A stretch of DNA of 64,000 nt from a bacterium. Its GTDB lineage: Bacteria; UBA10199; 2-02-FULL-44-16; JAAZCA01. Under the pieces are notes generated by a model. That model worked only from the letters and a program-made list of their open reading frames with translations. It did not search any database and was not told the origin of the DNA. The number at the start of each line of letters is the position of its first letter. The first letter of the stretch is position 1. Below, one piece after another: positions 26,701-34,789 of the stretch. The stretch spans positions 124,001 through 188,000 of the forward strand of contig JAJZQH010000005.1 of the NCBI GenBank assembly GCA_021810905.1, written 5' to 3'. Position numbers and translations under genes: made by a program.

Positions 26701-27570
26701 TCTTATGACAGCTGCAATATGGTTGAGAATAAAGTGGCGGAGTGCGGGACGAGCGATTGGACGGGAGCTGTGAACTGTATTTCGGGAGATGTCTACCAGA
26801 GCTACGTCACCAAAGATTGTTCCGGCACCGCCTGCACGTCAACGACTCAGAGTAAAATGAAACAGGATTGCGGGAACGCGGGGTGCTCGGGCGGCGTCTG
26901 CTGCGCGAGCCACGCTTCCTCCAAATGCTACAGCGACGATGTCTACTGGTACAGCTCGTGCAGCGTGAGGCAGGACAAGAAGGAAGAATGCGGCGGCAGT
27001 ACGCCCTCTGGTTCCAATTACTGTCTTAATGATGATGTCTACAGGGTTTACGACGTCGGAATTTGCGCGGCGGATCACTGCACGACGACAAAGCAGGAGC
27101 AGAAGCAGGCCGAGTGCGGCGCCAGCGGGTGTCTCAACGGTCAGTGCTGCATCAGCCATACGACGAAACAGTGCTCCAATAACGATGTGTACTGGTACGA
27201 TTCGTGCGGGAAAAACGAAGGGATTGCGATTGACTGCGATGCGACGCAGACGTGTTCCACGGATAAATGCCTCTGTCCGTCGTCGGCCCCGTGGACGAGC
27301 AATGCGCTGACCGCGACTACCGTGTCAGGAGGGATCAGCCTGAGCTGGAATCCGGCGCCGTCGTCATGGATACATCATTATAAAGTGGCGCGGGCCCCCG
27401 GCGCCATCACGCCGCCGCCCGGCCTCGCGGTTTCGCCTGATCTCACGGGAACGAGCTGGGTGGATACTACCGGCGTCAGCGGGCAACAATACACGTACCT
27501 CGTGTATGGCTACGATGCGTGCGGTGCGAACCGTAACGTCAGCACGATGCTGAGCAAGGTCTTTCCGTGA
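23701..27570 (+). CDS. Large lipoprotein: zinc-protease-like motif, Cys-rich repeats and FN3 domain
   Basis: A 1289-residue lipoprotein with lipobox VSGC followed by four Gly. Residues about 30-700 are of no recognised family. A HELGH motif (H736-H740, in VCHELGHQILPNH) suggests a metallopeptidase active site; a nearby DEQIADWFA segment could give the third ligand. From about 880 to 1200 come Cys-rich repeats of two kinds: ECxSGxxKC...GC units like Myxococcus-type repeats, and at least four units around CYxDDVYWYxSC. A fibronectin-III-like domain closes the protein (GGISLSWNPAPSSWIHHYKV to the end). The ATG at 23701 follows GGAAAGGAG. Probably a surface adhesin or protease. The catalytic role is an inference from the motif alone. 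Confidence 0.75.
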   Translation: MKRIMLPWAAIALFTTAVVSGCGGGGEDRTATGDSAAPSTNNPGTIVNLKEGGFVGASGAGIYFPPQEVDASIYVVVNGSGESEGDPLSVDISFADVSGAIKAGKADAGASTNIFFNAVLNQTTAQTPGTYGSIGGVLLSGGAMYGCSGSYPSSGTAVEGAILGPDGRQYVGCVEMEMYDEFKANFFINANSVSDAASDLQSNIRAVGRLCQDNDCGDLAEPIDMMDLYGAYSGEFDFVNPAQLQRLVDSHSGYTNTFLIGDIRRSAYENMLFELFTQKYLWKDYQDKIEVFSAKGIGLPKWVRDFTDAIEKVSSVTNDGKTFVTLTPGVIQNVRQAFGWSKYATYKNTLDRLGKYLDVISQGATYSIDIEDGLFEWFLYQMLGACFTEDYVDAFEKQMLPNVKDPELRTAFLNTKIKLLGTLPDGSDGLLRNDVMQIFEAMKDTGIALTWDYLKINLAVVMTKYISTGIGEAASASGGLISSAGPGILAGALVAALDDGVRFSTMDAPLLIALSTFIHNNYSGFELFNDTCPASDGEEENLLLAQNMFYGARLFFSLLQENYERWFVEASSLRQDIFQWVFNQAGFGNDGTLWTLPRKDAVSKGEIGYAAKAVKAMEMLFTCEGDSNSSGADVTMFSYDCSAAPGACTDQWKQANWEELVSKLNALAHDYPQLLPATNPYVILATQSGTNKIDDCGAPYDATGNVSGQTINVILSDDAPFSDVDFQDTVKFIVCHELGHQILPNHVENGLADKPTLDEQIADWFARSVCGYEGEHVRRYNATSDKSSLCTMDPRADSAISGTDCEGAQCGSCCFYFNSTCRGAMTVYWTSLLTSLDDYLAIDDYCIAHPDCNLYEEAAKRAGAAGYAASLADWRSDALVCSGDPTCTNECASGQTKCAAGRVYGCVLNSSGCFVWDAGTACAAGLCAADGLKCDTCLNECSSGEVKCATGKSYACTTDTQGCRVWGAGAVCPAGSCSDATHCAGCTPHNHNACYDHDVYSYDSCNMVENKVAECGTSDWTGAVNCISGDVYQSYVTKDCSGTACTSTTQSKMKQDCGNAGCSGGVCCASHASSKCYSDDVYWYSSCSVRQDKKEECGGSTPSGSNYCLNDDVYRVYDVGICAADHCTTTKQEQKQAECGASGCLNGQCCISHTTKQCSNNDVYWYDSCGKNEGIAIDCDATQTCSTDKCLCPSSAPWTSNALTATTVSGGISLSWNPAPSSWIHHYKVARAPGAITPPPGLAVSPDLTGTSWVDTTGVSGQQYTYLVYGYDACGANRNVSTMLSKVFP

Positions 27571-27609
27571 GTCGGTGGATTCGAGCTGCGTCGCGGATGC
27601 GCTCGGGAA

Positions 27610-28545
27610 TTATTTGTCCGTCTCGTATTCCCGGATCATCTTGATCGGTTTAGGATAGGAATATTCCTGGATAAGAAATTTTCCGGGCTTATCCTTTGCG
27701 AGCAGACGTACTTCAATGATCTTCATGCCGTCATCCCCGTCCTTGACGGTGATAGGAAGCTTTCCCAGGATTCCGCCCTTTGCCAATGAAGTTGCGTACT
27801 GGCGGGATTTGGGATCAAAAGTATACAGCTCAATCCGGCTGAAATCGACATCCACGGGCGTTCCCGCAGAGATGTAGGCGACGATATACTCTTTGCCCTT
27901 CGAACCGCTGGCAGGATCTTCTTTTTCGCCGAGCTCGCGCCACGCGACGGTTTCTCTGGCGGCGGTGTATTGATCCAATGCCCCGGGGGTGGAAAGCGAG
28001 ATGACGTCGGGTACGTATCCGGTTCTCCCATCTTCGAGTCGCACCTTGTACCAGACGTCTTTTCCCGAGGTTCCTTTCTTTTCCTTGTCGACTACGACGC
28101 GTTCAAAGACTTCAACCTTTGCCGGTTTTTTGAGGAGTTCGATCATTTGTGAAGACGTTGAAGGACGTAACCTGAAAGGTGTCTTTTTCCTGGTTTCGCC
28201 CGTGGCCTGAACCTGGCTCTCCTTGACGCTCGCGATCAAGCCGTTCATCTCGTCGATCATTGCCTTGTCGCCAAGATGCGTCCTGTCTACGAATCCGCGG
28301 CCATCGCCGAATTTTATCTCAAGCCACTCTTTTGGGATCACCGCGCCAAGATTCGGTTCGCGCCCCACGACCTCGTCACCAAATTTCAGAGTTCCCGCTA
28401 CCTTGCGTTCCCTGGGCGCTGATGTGAGGACGTCGAGTTCCTGAGAAATGACCCAATAATGCTCAAATCCCTTATTCTTCGGATTGCACGCCGTCGCGAG
28501 CGTGAGTAAGACCAGTATGCAAGGAACAAGGGATGTGCGTCTCAT
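27610..28545 (-). CDS. Lipoprotein with two SH3-like domains
   Basis: A 311-residue lipoprotein with lipobox ATAC (C20). Two bacterial SH3-like stretches follow: about residues 35-95 (ending WLEIKFGDGRGFVDRTHLG) and about 115-185 (TPFRLRPSTSSQMIELL, VWYKVRLEDGRTGYVPD). Such domains bind peptidoglycan stems or proteins. The last third (about 190-311) is unassigned and beta-rich. The ATG at 28543-28545 follows GGAGGCGG, whereas a longer reading to 28623 lacks a signal peptide. It converges on the large Cys-repeat lipoprotein with only 39 bases between stops and no clear terminator. Its role is probably envelope or cell-wall sensing, but this is not established. Confidence 0.75.
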   Translation of the reverse strand: MRRTSLVPCILVLLTLATACNPKNKGFEHYWVISQELDVLTSAPRERKVAGTLKFGDEVVGREPNLGAVIPKEWLEIKFGDGRGFVDRTHLGDKAMIDEMNGLIASVKESQVQATGETRKKTPFRLRPSTSSQMIELLKKPAKVEVFERVVVDKEKKGTSGKDVWYKVRLEDGRTGYVPDVISLSTPGALDQYTAARETVAWRELGEKEDPASGSKGKEYIVAYISAGTPVDVDFSRIELYTFDPKSRQYATSLAKGGILGKLPITVKDGDDGMKIIEVRLLAKDKPGKFLIQEYSYPKPIKMIREYETDK

Positions 28546-28711
28546 ATCCGCCTCCATCAAGGATTCCAACAAGACCCGCCGCCAGTTTGCTGCTTCAAGG
28601 TTTGGCGCAAATCGAAGGTACAAAAGATATCACTATGAAAGAGATGTGTCCATGCCGTTGCTGCAGGAGCCAAAAGGCAACGCCGGGTACATGGGGAAGA
28701 CCGGATCCCAA

Positions 28712-30055
28712 TCACGACAGGATGAGGAGCTGCGGCTTGAAGAGGAGCAAAATCCCCAGCGTCATCATCAAAAGCCCGCTCACGAGCTTGAGGATGCGCG
28801 CGTGCGATTCCTTCAGTTTGAAGTGTCCGAGCGTGAGCGCGAAGAGCGCCACGATCGCCAGAAGCGGCAGCACGTACACGACGTTGTAGAGTGCGAGATA
28901 CAGGTATTGCTCGGCGGCCGGCACCTTCCGATCCGCGAGGATCTTGGTGAAGAGCGCTGGCAGCCCCACCGTGCACGCGAGCTCGATGAAATTGACGAAG
29001 ATCGCGAGGAGCACAGTGCCCAGCACCGCGAGCCACGTCTCCTGCTGGTGAAGGATCGCACGCGCTCGGCGGTAGAGAGAGGGCTTGGCGGATTCCGGGA
29101 TCATGAGCGAGACCCCGCGCTTGAAGAAGAAGACGTCCTTCAAATTCACGAGTCCCATTCCGATCGCTATCGCCGCGAGGATCTTCGTGACCCACGACGA
29201 GAATCCGATCACGAGGAAGAGGTTGAGCCACGCCGCCATGAACGCGAAGTACACGAGGCCCGAGGCCACAACGAAGGTCATGCCGATAAAGAGGATGCGG
29301 CGGCGCGAACCGGAGTAGACGAGCAGTCCCAGCAGGAACATGAGCACCCACATCGCGCACGGGTTGAAACCGTCGAGGAATCCGATCATGAGCGCAAGTT
29401 GCGGGAGCGAGACCGCGGCCACGTTCACCTCGCCCAGCCACGGGATATCGACTGTCATGCGCGTGCATGCCTTGCGCTCGCCTTTCTGCAGCGCGATCTC
29501 TTCAGCGATCATCCGGCAGGTCGTTCCTTTTTTGAATCCTACGTAAAATTTATCACCCAAAAAGATCGCGGGCACTCCCTGAAAGCGCGTGCCGTACTCC
29601 TCCAGGAACCGTCGAAAGAGCTCCATGTTCTCCGGGTGCCGCTTGATCTCATAGGCGCGGATCACGAGCTTGACCCCGGTCTTTTCTTCCTTAAGACGTT
29701 GTACCGCCTCCCTGCACTCGGGGCACTCGCCGTGCTCCTCGGCAAGCGCCGCGAGAAAGGCCATGGCGTCCGCGCAGTGCGGGCAATCGTGCGTGTAGAA
29801 GATGGTGAGGTAGAGTTTGTCGTCCGAGATCTGGCGATGGATCGTGCGATCCTCAGAGGCCTGTGCAAAGCGCTGCGCGGGCTCTTCGGTAGAGGACGCG
29901 GGCGCTGCGTTGCACGCGTCGCTCTCGATGACGCATGCTTCTTCCTCAGACGATTGAGCCGCAGCAGACGCAGGAGCTGTGGCAGCGACAAGCGCGATAC
30001 ACGCCCAGAGCAGCCACGCCGTCGGACGGATCGACCGCATCATATCTCTTTGCAT
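28712..30055 (-). CDS. Thioredoxin/glutaredoxin domain fused to a CcdA-like membrane electron carrier
   Basis: A 447-residue protein that probably passes reducing power across the inner membrane. It has an N-terminal signal or anchor segment. A linker carries two Cys (ACVIESDAC). A thioredoxin-fold domain has active site CPHC (91-94) and the conserved VPAIFLGDKFYVGF. About six hydrophobic helices follow. The two CcdA/DsbD-type redox cysteines are visible in GFNPCAMW and ELACTVGLP. This arrangement resembles DsbD with the thioredoxin domain moved to the N-terminus. The start at 30055 follows CAGGGGGA. It is divergent from the second RluA-type gene. Targets could be periplasmic disulfide isomerases or cytochrome c maturation, but none is nearby. 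Confidence 0.85.
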   Translation of the reverse strand: MQRDMMRSIRPTAWLLWACIALVAATAPASAAAQSSEEEACVIESDACNAAPASSTEEPAQRFAQASEDRTIHRQISDDKLYLTIFYTHDCPHCADAMAFLAALAEEHGECPECREAVQRLKEEKTGVKLVIRAYEIKRHPENMELFRRFLEEYGTRFQGVPAIFLGDKFYVGFKKGTTCRMIAEEIALQKGERKACTRMTVDIPWLGEVNVAAVSLPQLALMIGFLDGFNPCAMWVLMFLLGLLVYSGSRRRILFIGMTFVVASGLVYFAFMAAWLNLFLVIGFSSWVTKILAAIAIGMGLVNLKDVFFFKRGVSLMIPESAKPSLYRRARAILHQQETWLAVLGTVLLAIFVNFIELACTVGLPALFTKILADRKVPAAEQYLYLALYNVVYVLPLLAIVALFALTLGHFKLKESHARILKLVSGLLMMTLGILLLFKPQLLILS

Positions 30056-30209
30056 GATTCCCCCTGCACCCACACGCCGCGCCAGACCACGATTACGGCG
30101 AGCATCCCGGAACGCCAGGGCTGCATATCGCCGTTTGGATTGTCGGGCAACCGGTTTTCTGCTTGCAATCGAAGTTTATCTCTTGCCCTGCATTGGGTGG
30201 TATGTGGTA

Positions 30210-31010
30210 ATGGGGATGATTATGGGCAACAAGAAACGCAGAACCTGCAGGCATCAGCCGATGGGATTGAAGATCCTCCATGAAGACCGTGAGATCATCG
30301 TGGTCGATAAATCAGCGGGCCTTCTGACGATCGGGACGGACAAGGAGAAGAGGAGAACGGCATTCTACGTCCTCACCGATTATGTGCGCAAGGGATGCGC
30401 CAAATCGCGAAATCGCGTCTTCATCGTCCATCGTCTGGATCAGGACACCTCCGGCGTGCTCATCTTTGCAAAGACGGAAGAGGCCAGGACGTTTCTGCAG
30501 GAGAATTGGGAGAACACGCAGAAAAAATACCTCGCGGTCGTTCATGGCAGGCTTGAGAAAAAAGAGGATGTTATAACGTCGTATCTTACTGAGAACAGCG
30601 CCCACTTCGTGCATTCCACGTCCGACAGGACGAAAGGAAGGCTCTCTCATACCGCCTACAAGGTGTTGAAGGAGACGAGGGAATACAGCCTCCTGGAGAT
30701 CGAGCTCCTGACCGGCAGGAAAAATCAGATACGCGTGCACCTGGCCGAGATGGGGCATCCGGTCGTGGGCGATTGGAAATATGGCAAGAAGGACAAGGTT
30801 CATAAGCGTCTGGCGCTTCATGCCAGATCGATTACCTTCAAACACCCCTCAACCGGCAGGACACGCACTTTTGAAGCCGGGGTCCCTGAGTATTTCGAAC
30901 AACTGGTCGGCGCATTCCCTTCTTGTCCTTCATGCCCGGCTGCCATAGACACTCTTGCCCATTTGAGTCAGGAGAGTTCTTCAAACGATAAAACAAGGAG
31001 GTATGTATGA
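30210..31010 (+). CDS. RluA-family pseudouridine synthase
   Basis: A 266-residue pseudouridine synthase of the RluA superfamily without an S4 domain. The catalytic motif is HRLDQDTSGVL, preceded by the typical ILHEDREIIVVDKSAGLLT and followed by LTGRKNQIRVHLAEMGHPVVGD. Several ATGs (30210, 30216, 30222 and 30261) could begin it. I use 30210, with TGGGTGG upstream, but 30222 is as good. The C-terminus has a ~45-residue tail beyond the fold (PEYFEQLVGAFPSCPSC...). The stop overlaps the ATG of the next gene (ATGA), implying a two-gene unit with a lipoprotein. It is the second RluA-type enzyme in the window and is not a close copy of the one at 17.3 kb. Confidence 0.9.
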   Translation: MGMIMGNKKRRTCRHQPMGLKILHEDREIIVVDKSAGLLTIGTDKEKRRTAFYVLTDYVRKGCAKSRNRVFIVHRLDQDTSGVLIFAKTEEARTFLQENWENTQKKYLAVVHGRLEKKEDVITSYLTENSAHFVHSTSDRTKGRLSHTAYKVLKETREYSLLEIELLTGRKNQIRVHLAEMGHPVVGDWKYGKKDKVHKRLALHARSITFKHPSTGRTRTFEAGVPEYFEQLVGAFPSCPSCPAAIDTLAHLSQESSSNDKTRRYV

Positions 31011-31822
31011 TCCGATTCGGAAAAGTCCTGCTGATCCTGTTGCCATTTTTTCTCTGCGGCTGTCTGGAGATGTCGCAGGAGATCTTCATCAATAAGGACG
31101 GCGGGGGCAGGATCGTCGAAAAATTCATGATGTCCACGGCGGCGATAGAAAAATTAACCGGTCTCTTTGCGGCATTTCCCGGCGCAGAAGGTGCAAAAAC
31201 GAAGAAGACGGATATGTATGACAGGAAAAAGCTCAAGGCGGACGCGGCAAAATATGGGCCGGGCGTGCAATACGTTTCCAGCAGGAAATTGAACACCGAT
31301 ACCCAGGAAGGCTACGAAGTACAGTATGCATTCAAGGACATCAATACGTTGCGCATCAATCAGAATCCTTCGGATAAGGGCCCGAAACCGGCCGATGCCA
31401 CGTCAAACGCAAAACAAGAGGATATCACCTTTCAGTTTGAGAAGGGAAACCCTGCGACCCTGACCGTCATCTTCCCCGGAAAACCCGATTTTACGAAAGA
31501 AAAAAAACGCACGAAAGACAAGAGGGATAAGACGGCGAAAAAACAGGCGACTGAAGAGGTGCGCGAGTTTCTCAAGGATCTGTATATAGGCATCAAGCTC
31601 CATCCGGAAGGCAAAATCGTCGAAACCGACGCCACCTATAATGAAGATGGCACGATAACGCTGCTCGAGATGGATTTTAATAAACTCCTCACCGACCAGA
31701 AAGAGTTTGAATCGTTCGCCAAAAAAGAGCCGGAGAGCGTCGAAGAGGCCAAGGCTTTGCTCAAGAAATTGCCGGGATTTAAAATCGAGTTGAATGAAAA
31801 GGTGGTCATCAAATTCGAGTGA
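31007..31822 (+). CDS. LppM-like lipoprotein
   Basis: A 271-residue lipoprotein with lipobox LCGC (C19). The first part after the Cys (MSQEIFINKDGGGRIVEKFMM) has the pattern of the LppM-type domain, a beta-rich module of unknown ligand. A very Lys-rich stretch follows (KPDFTKEKKRTKDKRDKTAKKQ), then a helical C-terminal region. The ATG at 31007 follows a strong AAGGAGG and overlaps the upstream stop. It ends 16 bases before ettA, so pseudouridine synthase, lipoprotein and ettA may form one transcript. Function is not known. Confidence 0.7.
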   Translation: MIRFGKVLLILLPFFLCGCLEMSQEIFINKDGGGRIVEKFMMSTAAIEKLTGLFAAFPGAEGAKTKKTDMYDRKKLKADAAKYGPGVQYVSSRKLNTDTQEGYEVQYAFKDINTLRINQNPSDKGPKPADATSNAKQEDITFQFEKGNPATLTVIFPGKPDFTKEKKRTKDKRDKTAKKQATEEVREFLKDLYIGIKLHPEGKIVETDATYNEDGTITLLEMDFNKLLTDQKEFESFAKKEPESVEEAKALLKKLPGFKIELNEKVVIKFE

Positions 31823-31838
31823 AAGGGATGTGAGCTCC

Positions 31839-33536
31839 ATGGCAAATCAGGAAAATGAATCTCAAAAAGTAATCTTTTCCATGCACAAGGTGGGGCGCGT
31901 GCATCCGCCTAAGAAGCAGGTGCTCAAGGATATCTCGCTCGGTTTCTTCTATGGAGCCAAGATAGGCGTGCTGGGACTCAATGGCGCGGGCAAGAGCTCG
32001 CTCTTGAAAATCATCGCCGGGCTCGACGACGGCTACACGGGGGATGTCCATTTCGCCAGCGGCTACAGCGTGGGCTTTCTTGAGCAGGAACCTAAGCTCG
32101 ATCCAGCGAAGACGGTCAAGGAAGCGGTCTCCGAAGGCGTGCAGGAGATCGTCGACGACTTGAAGAAATTCGAGGAGATCAATAACTCGTTTGGCGAACC
32201 GATGTCGGACGAGGAGATGGAAAAACTCCTGCAGAAGCAGGCTGCGCTGCAGGAGAAACTCGACAACGCCGGGGCGTGGGAGCTGGACAATCGCCTGGCG
32301 CTGGCGATGGATGCGCTGCGTTGCCCGCCGGACGATGCGCTGATCGAGACTCTCTCCGGCGGAGAGAAGCGGCGCGTGGCTCTTTGCAGGCTGCTCCTCA
32401 AGGAGCCGGACATCCTGCTTCTCGATGAGCCCACCAATCACCTGGATGCCGAATCGGTCTGGTGGCTCGAACGACATCTTCAGCAATATAAGGGAACGGT
32501 CATCGCTGTGACTCACGACCGCTATTTTCTGGACAACGTTGCGGGATGGATCCTTGAGCTGGATCGCGGCTACGGCATCCCGTGGAAGGGGAACTATTCT
32601 TCGTGGCTGCAGCAGAAGGAAGAGCGCCTGGCGCGCGAGGAGCGCAGCGACAAGAGGCGTTTGAAAACCCTCGAGCGCGAACTGGAGTGGATTCGCCAGT
32701 CTCCTTCCGCGCGCCGCGCCAAGAGCAAGGCCCGCATCACCAACTATGAAACGCTCCTGCAGCAGGATCGCGAAAGGCTCGACGACGAGATCGAGATCTA
32801 CATCCCGCCCGGGCCGCGCCTGGGCGCAACCGTCATAGAGGCCAAGGACGTTTCAAAGGCATATGGCGACAAACTCCTCTTCGAGAATCTGAATTTCTCC
32901 CTGCCGCAGGGCGGAATCGTGGGCGTCATCGGCCCAAATGGCGCGGGCAAGACGACCCTGTTCAAGATGATCATGGGATTGGAGAAACCCGACGCTGGGA
33001 CGTTCAAGATCGGAGATACGGTGCAGCTCGGCTATGTAAATCAGGACCGCTTTGCGCCTGGAGATACGCGCACGGTGTGGGAGTGCATCTCCGGCGAATC
33101 CGAGACTATCACCCTGGGACAGCGCGAGGTTAACTCGCGCGCGTACGTGGCGCGTTTTAATTTTTCGGGGTCCGATCAGCAGAAGCAGATCGCGCTGCTC
33201 TCCGGCGGCGAGAGAAACCGCGTGCACCTTGCCATGACATTGAAAGAGGCGGGCAACGTGCTTCTGCTGGACGAACCGACCAACGACCTCGACGTGAACA
33301 CGCTGCGTGCCCTCGAAGTTGCGCTGGAAAATTATGCCGGTTGCGCGGTCGTCATCAGCCACGATCGCTGGTTCCTGGATCGCATCGCAACGCACATCCT
33401 GGCCTTTGAAGGCGATTCCCAGGTCGTATGGTTTGAGGGAAACTTCGCCGACTACGAAGAAGACCGCCTGCGCCGCCTGGGTGAAGAGGCCCAGAAGGTG
33501 CATCGAATCAAGTACAAGAAGATGAAACGAGATTAA
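31839..33536 (+). CDS. ettA: Energy-dependent translational throttle protein EttA
   Basis: An ABC-F protein of 565 residues that binds the ribosomal E site and gates the start of elongation according to ATP/ADP. Two ATP-binding cassettes have Walker A GLNGAGKSS and GPNGAGKTT, signature LSGGEKRRVA and LSGGERNRVH, and Walker B LLLDEPTN twice. The EttA arm is present in the first cassette and the segment YGIPWKGNYSSWLQQK is diagnostic of EttA. There are no membrane segments, as expected. The ATG at 31839 follows AAAGGGATG. The TAA stop lies inside the left end of an inverted-repeat element, so the last codons may have been shaped by its insertion. Confidence 0.95.
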   Translation: MANQENESQKVIFSMHKVGRVHPPKKQVLKDISLGFFYGAKIGVLGLNGAGKSSLLKIIAGLDDGYTGDVHFASGYSVGFLEQEPKLDPAKTVKEAVSEGVQEIVDDLKKFEEINNSFGEPMSDEEMEKLLQKQAALQEKLDNAGAWELDNRLALAMDALRCPPDDALIETLSGGEKRRVALCRLLLKEPDILLLDEPTNHLDAESVWWLERHLQQYKGTVIAVTHDRYFLDNVAGWILELDRGYGIPWKGNYSSWLQQKEERLAREERSDKRRLKTLERELEWIRQSPSARRAKSKARITNYETLLQQDRERLDDEIEIYIPPGPRLGATVIEAKDVSKAYGDKLLFENLNFSLPQGGIVGVIGPNGAGKTTLFKMIMGLEKPDAGTFKIGDTVQLGYVNQDRFAPGDTRTVWECISGESETITLGQREVNSRAYVARFNFSGSDQQKQIALLSGGERNRVHLAMTLKEAGNVLLLDEPTNDLDVNTLRALEVALENYAGCAVVISHDRWFLDRIATHILAFEGDSQVVWFEGNFADYEEDRLRRLGEEAQKVHRIKYKKMKRD

Positions 33537-33729
33537 CCCTGATCCGGCAATAAAACTTGCTATCAACACCCCCTCTCCCTCGATAGGAGAGGGTTGGGGA
33601 TAGGGTGAACAATTGGCACCAAGTCTACCGCAAGTGAATTTCCCCTCTCCCTGTCCCTCTCCCACAAGGGGAGAGGGGACGCTACTTTGCAGGTCTGGCA
33701 TATGAGTTTTATTACCGGATTAAGGTTAA
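33533..33729. repeat. MITE-like element with 24-base terminal inverted repeats
   Basis: The ends at 33533-33556 and 33706-33729 are complementary over 21 of 24 bases, and both outer edges read TTAA. Between them are two C/T- and G-rich palindromic blocks (near 33563-33608 and 33640-33678) of the same family as the core at 17.2 kb. No coding frame is present. The left end supplies the TAA stop of ettA. The TTAA edges could be a target-site duplication or part of the element. Confidence 0.7.
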
Positions 33730-33952
33730 GTGTGAACAGCGCATCTGTATTCTTTATTATAGGTATTGCTGTTAATAAATTATATCAGTACACGCATGTT
33801 ATTTTATAAGCAAGTAACTATTTGAAAATAAAGCTTAAGTTCAGCTATTTAATTTGATCTGCAGCATATTAGTAAACTATTAGAACACATAAAAATCTAA
33901 AAACAGTGGACTCCGCCGCACTCCTGGCCGATAATAATGATGGAGAAAGGCT
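33730..33952. other. AT-rich intergenic region upstream of the TIGR02147 operon
   Basis: This 223-base stretch is much richer in A+T than its surroundings and has many TA-rich motifs (for example near 33750-33790 and 33870-33900). It must contain the promoter of the following operon. I cannot pick one promoter with confidence, and I see no gene. Confidence 0.4.
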
Positions 33953-34789
33953 ATGGCGGACATCTTCCAATATCTCGATTTTCGCAAGTTCCTGAGCGAT
34001 CGATTCGAAGAGCTCAAGAGAACACACCGCGGTTTTTCGCATCGCGCGTTCGCAAAAATAGCTGGTTTCGCCTCATCCAACTACGTGATGCTCGTCATGC
34101 AGGGTAAGCGCAATCTCTCCGGCGACGGAATCCTCAAGATCGCGAAGGCGCTCAAGCTCAAGAAGGCGGAGGCCGAGTTCTTCGAAAACCTCGTGCGCTT
34201 TAATCAGGCAGCGGGCGATGTAGAGCGCAGCTTCTATTACTCGCGCATCGCAGCCAACAGGAAATATGCCGCGGCAAGGCCCATCGAGAAGGGACAGTTC
34301 GAATACTATTCGAAGTGGTACGTCCCCGCGATTCGCGAGATGGTGCTCTTGCGCGATTTCAAAGAAGACCCGGCCTGGATCGCCGCGCGCGTGACGCCTC
34401 GTATCACGGCGAGGGATGCGGAAGCGGCCCTTCGGCTCCTCCTCGATCTTGGGCTTATCGCGCGCGACGAATCAGGCCGGCTCACTCAGCAGGACAGGCA
34501 CATCGCGAGCGGCGATGAAGTGAGTTCGCTCGCGATGACGAACTTCCAGCGGGATATGATCGAGCGCGCTGTATCATCCATAGACGCGACGCCTGTCGAC
34601 GAACGCGAGATAGGCTCTGTCACCTTTGCGGTCTCAAAGGGGAAGCTCGCCGAGGCCAAACGCATGATCCGCGAATTCAGGTCCCGCCTCGCGGGCTTCC
34701 TCGCGGAGGAGGAAACGGCCGACGAAGTTTATCAATTCAACTTCCAGCTCTTCAATCTGAGCAGGAAGGTAAGCGAGGAAAAGAAATGA
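33953..34789 (+). CDS. TIGR02147-family protein (DUF4423), probable regulator
   Basis: A 278-residue soluble protein. It starts MADIFQYLDFRKFLSDRFEE, with the FSHRAFAKIAGFASSNYV helix-turn-helix-like stretch and then QGKRNLSGDGILKIAKALKL, the arrangement I associate with the TIGR02147/DUF4423 family. The family is common in Fibrobacter, Bdellovibrio and other predatory or particle-degrading bacteria, typically encoded beside lipoproteins. A helix-turn-helix at the N-terminus suggests a DNA-binding regulator, but no target is proven. The ATG at 33953 follows TGGAGAAAGG. Its stop overlaps the next ATG (ATGA), so it is coupled to the lipoprotein gene. Confidence 0.82.
   Translation: MADIFQYLDFRKFLSDRFEELKRTHRGFSHRAFAKIAGFASSNYVMLVMQGKRNLSGDGILKIAKALKLKKAEAEFFENLVRFNQAAGDVERSFYYSRIAANRKYAAARPIEKGQFEYYSKWYVPAIREMVLLRDFKEDPAWIAARVTPRITARDAEAALRLLLDLGLIARDESGRLTQQDRHIASGDEVSSLAMTNFQRDMIERAVSSIDATPVDEREIGSVTFAVSKGKLAEAKRMIREFRSRLAGFLAEEETADEVYQFNFQLFNLSRKVSEEKK

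Noticed and set aside
28484-30283. A 599-codon frame opposite the thioredoxin-CcdA gene
   Set aside because: Extremely rich in Arg, Glu and His with no family, and it covers a complete membrane protein gene on the other strand.
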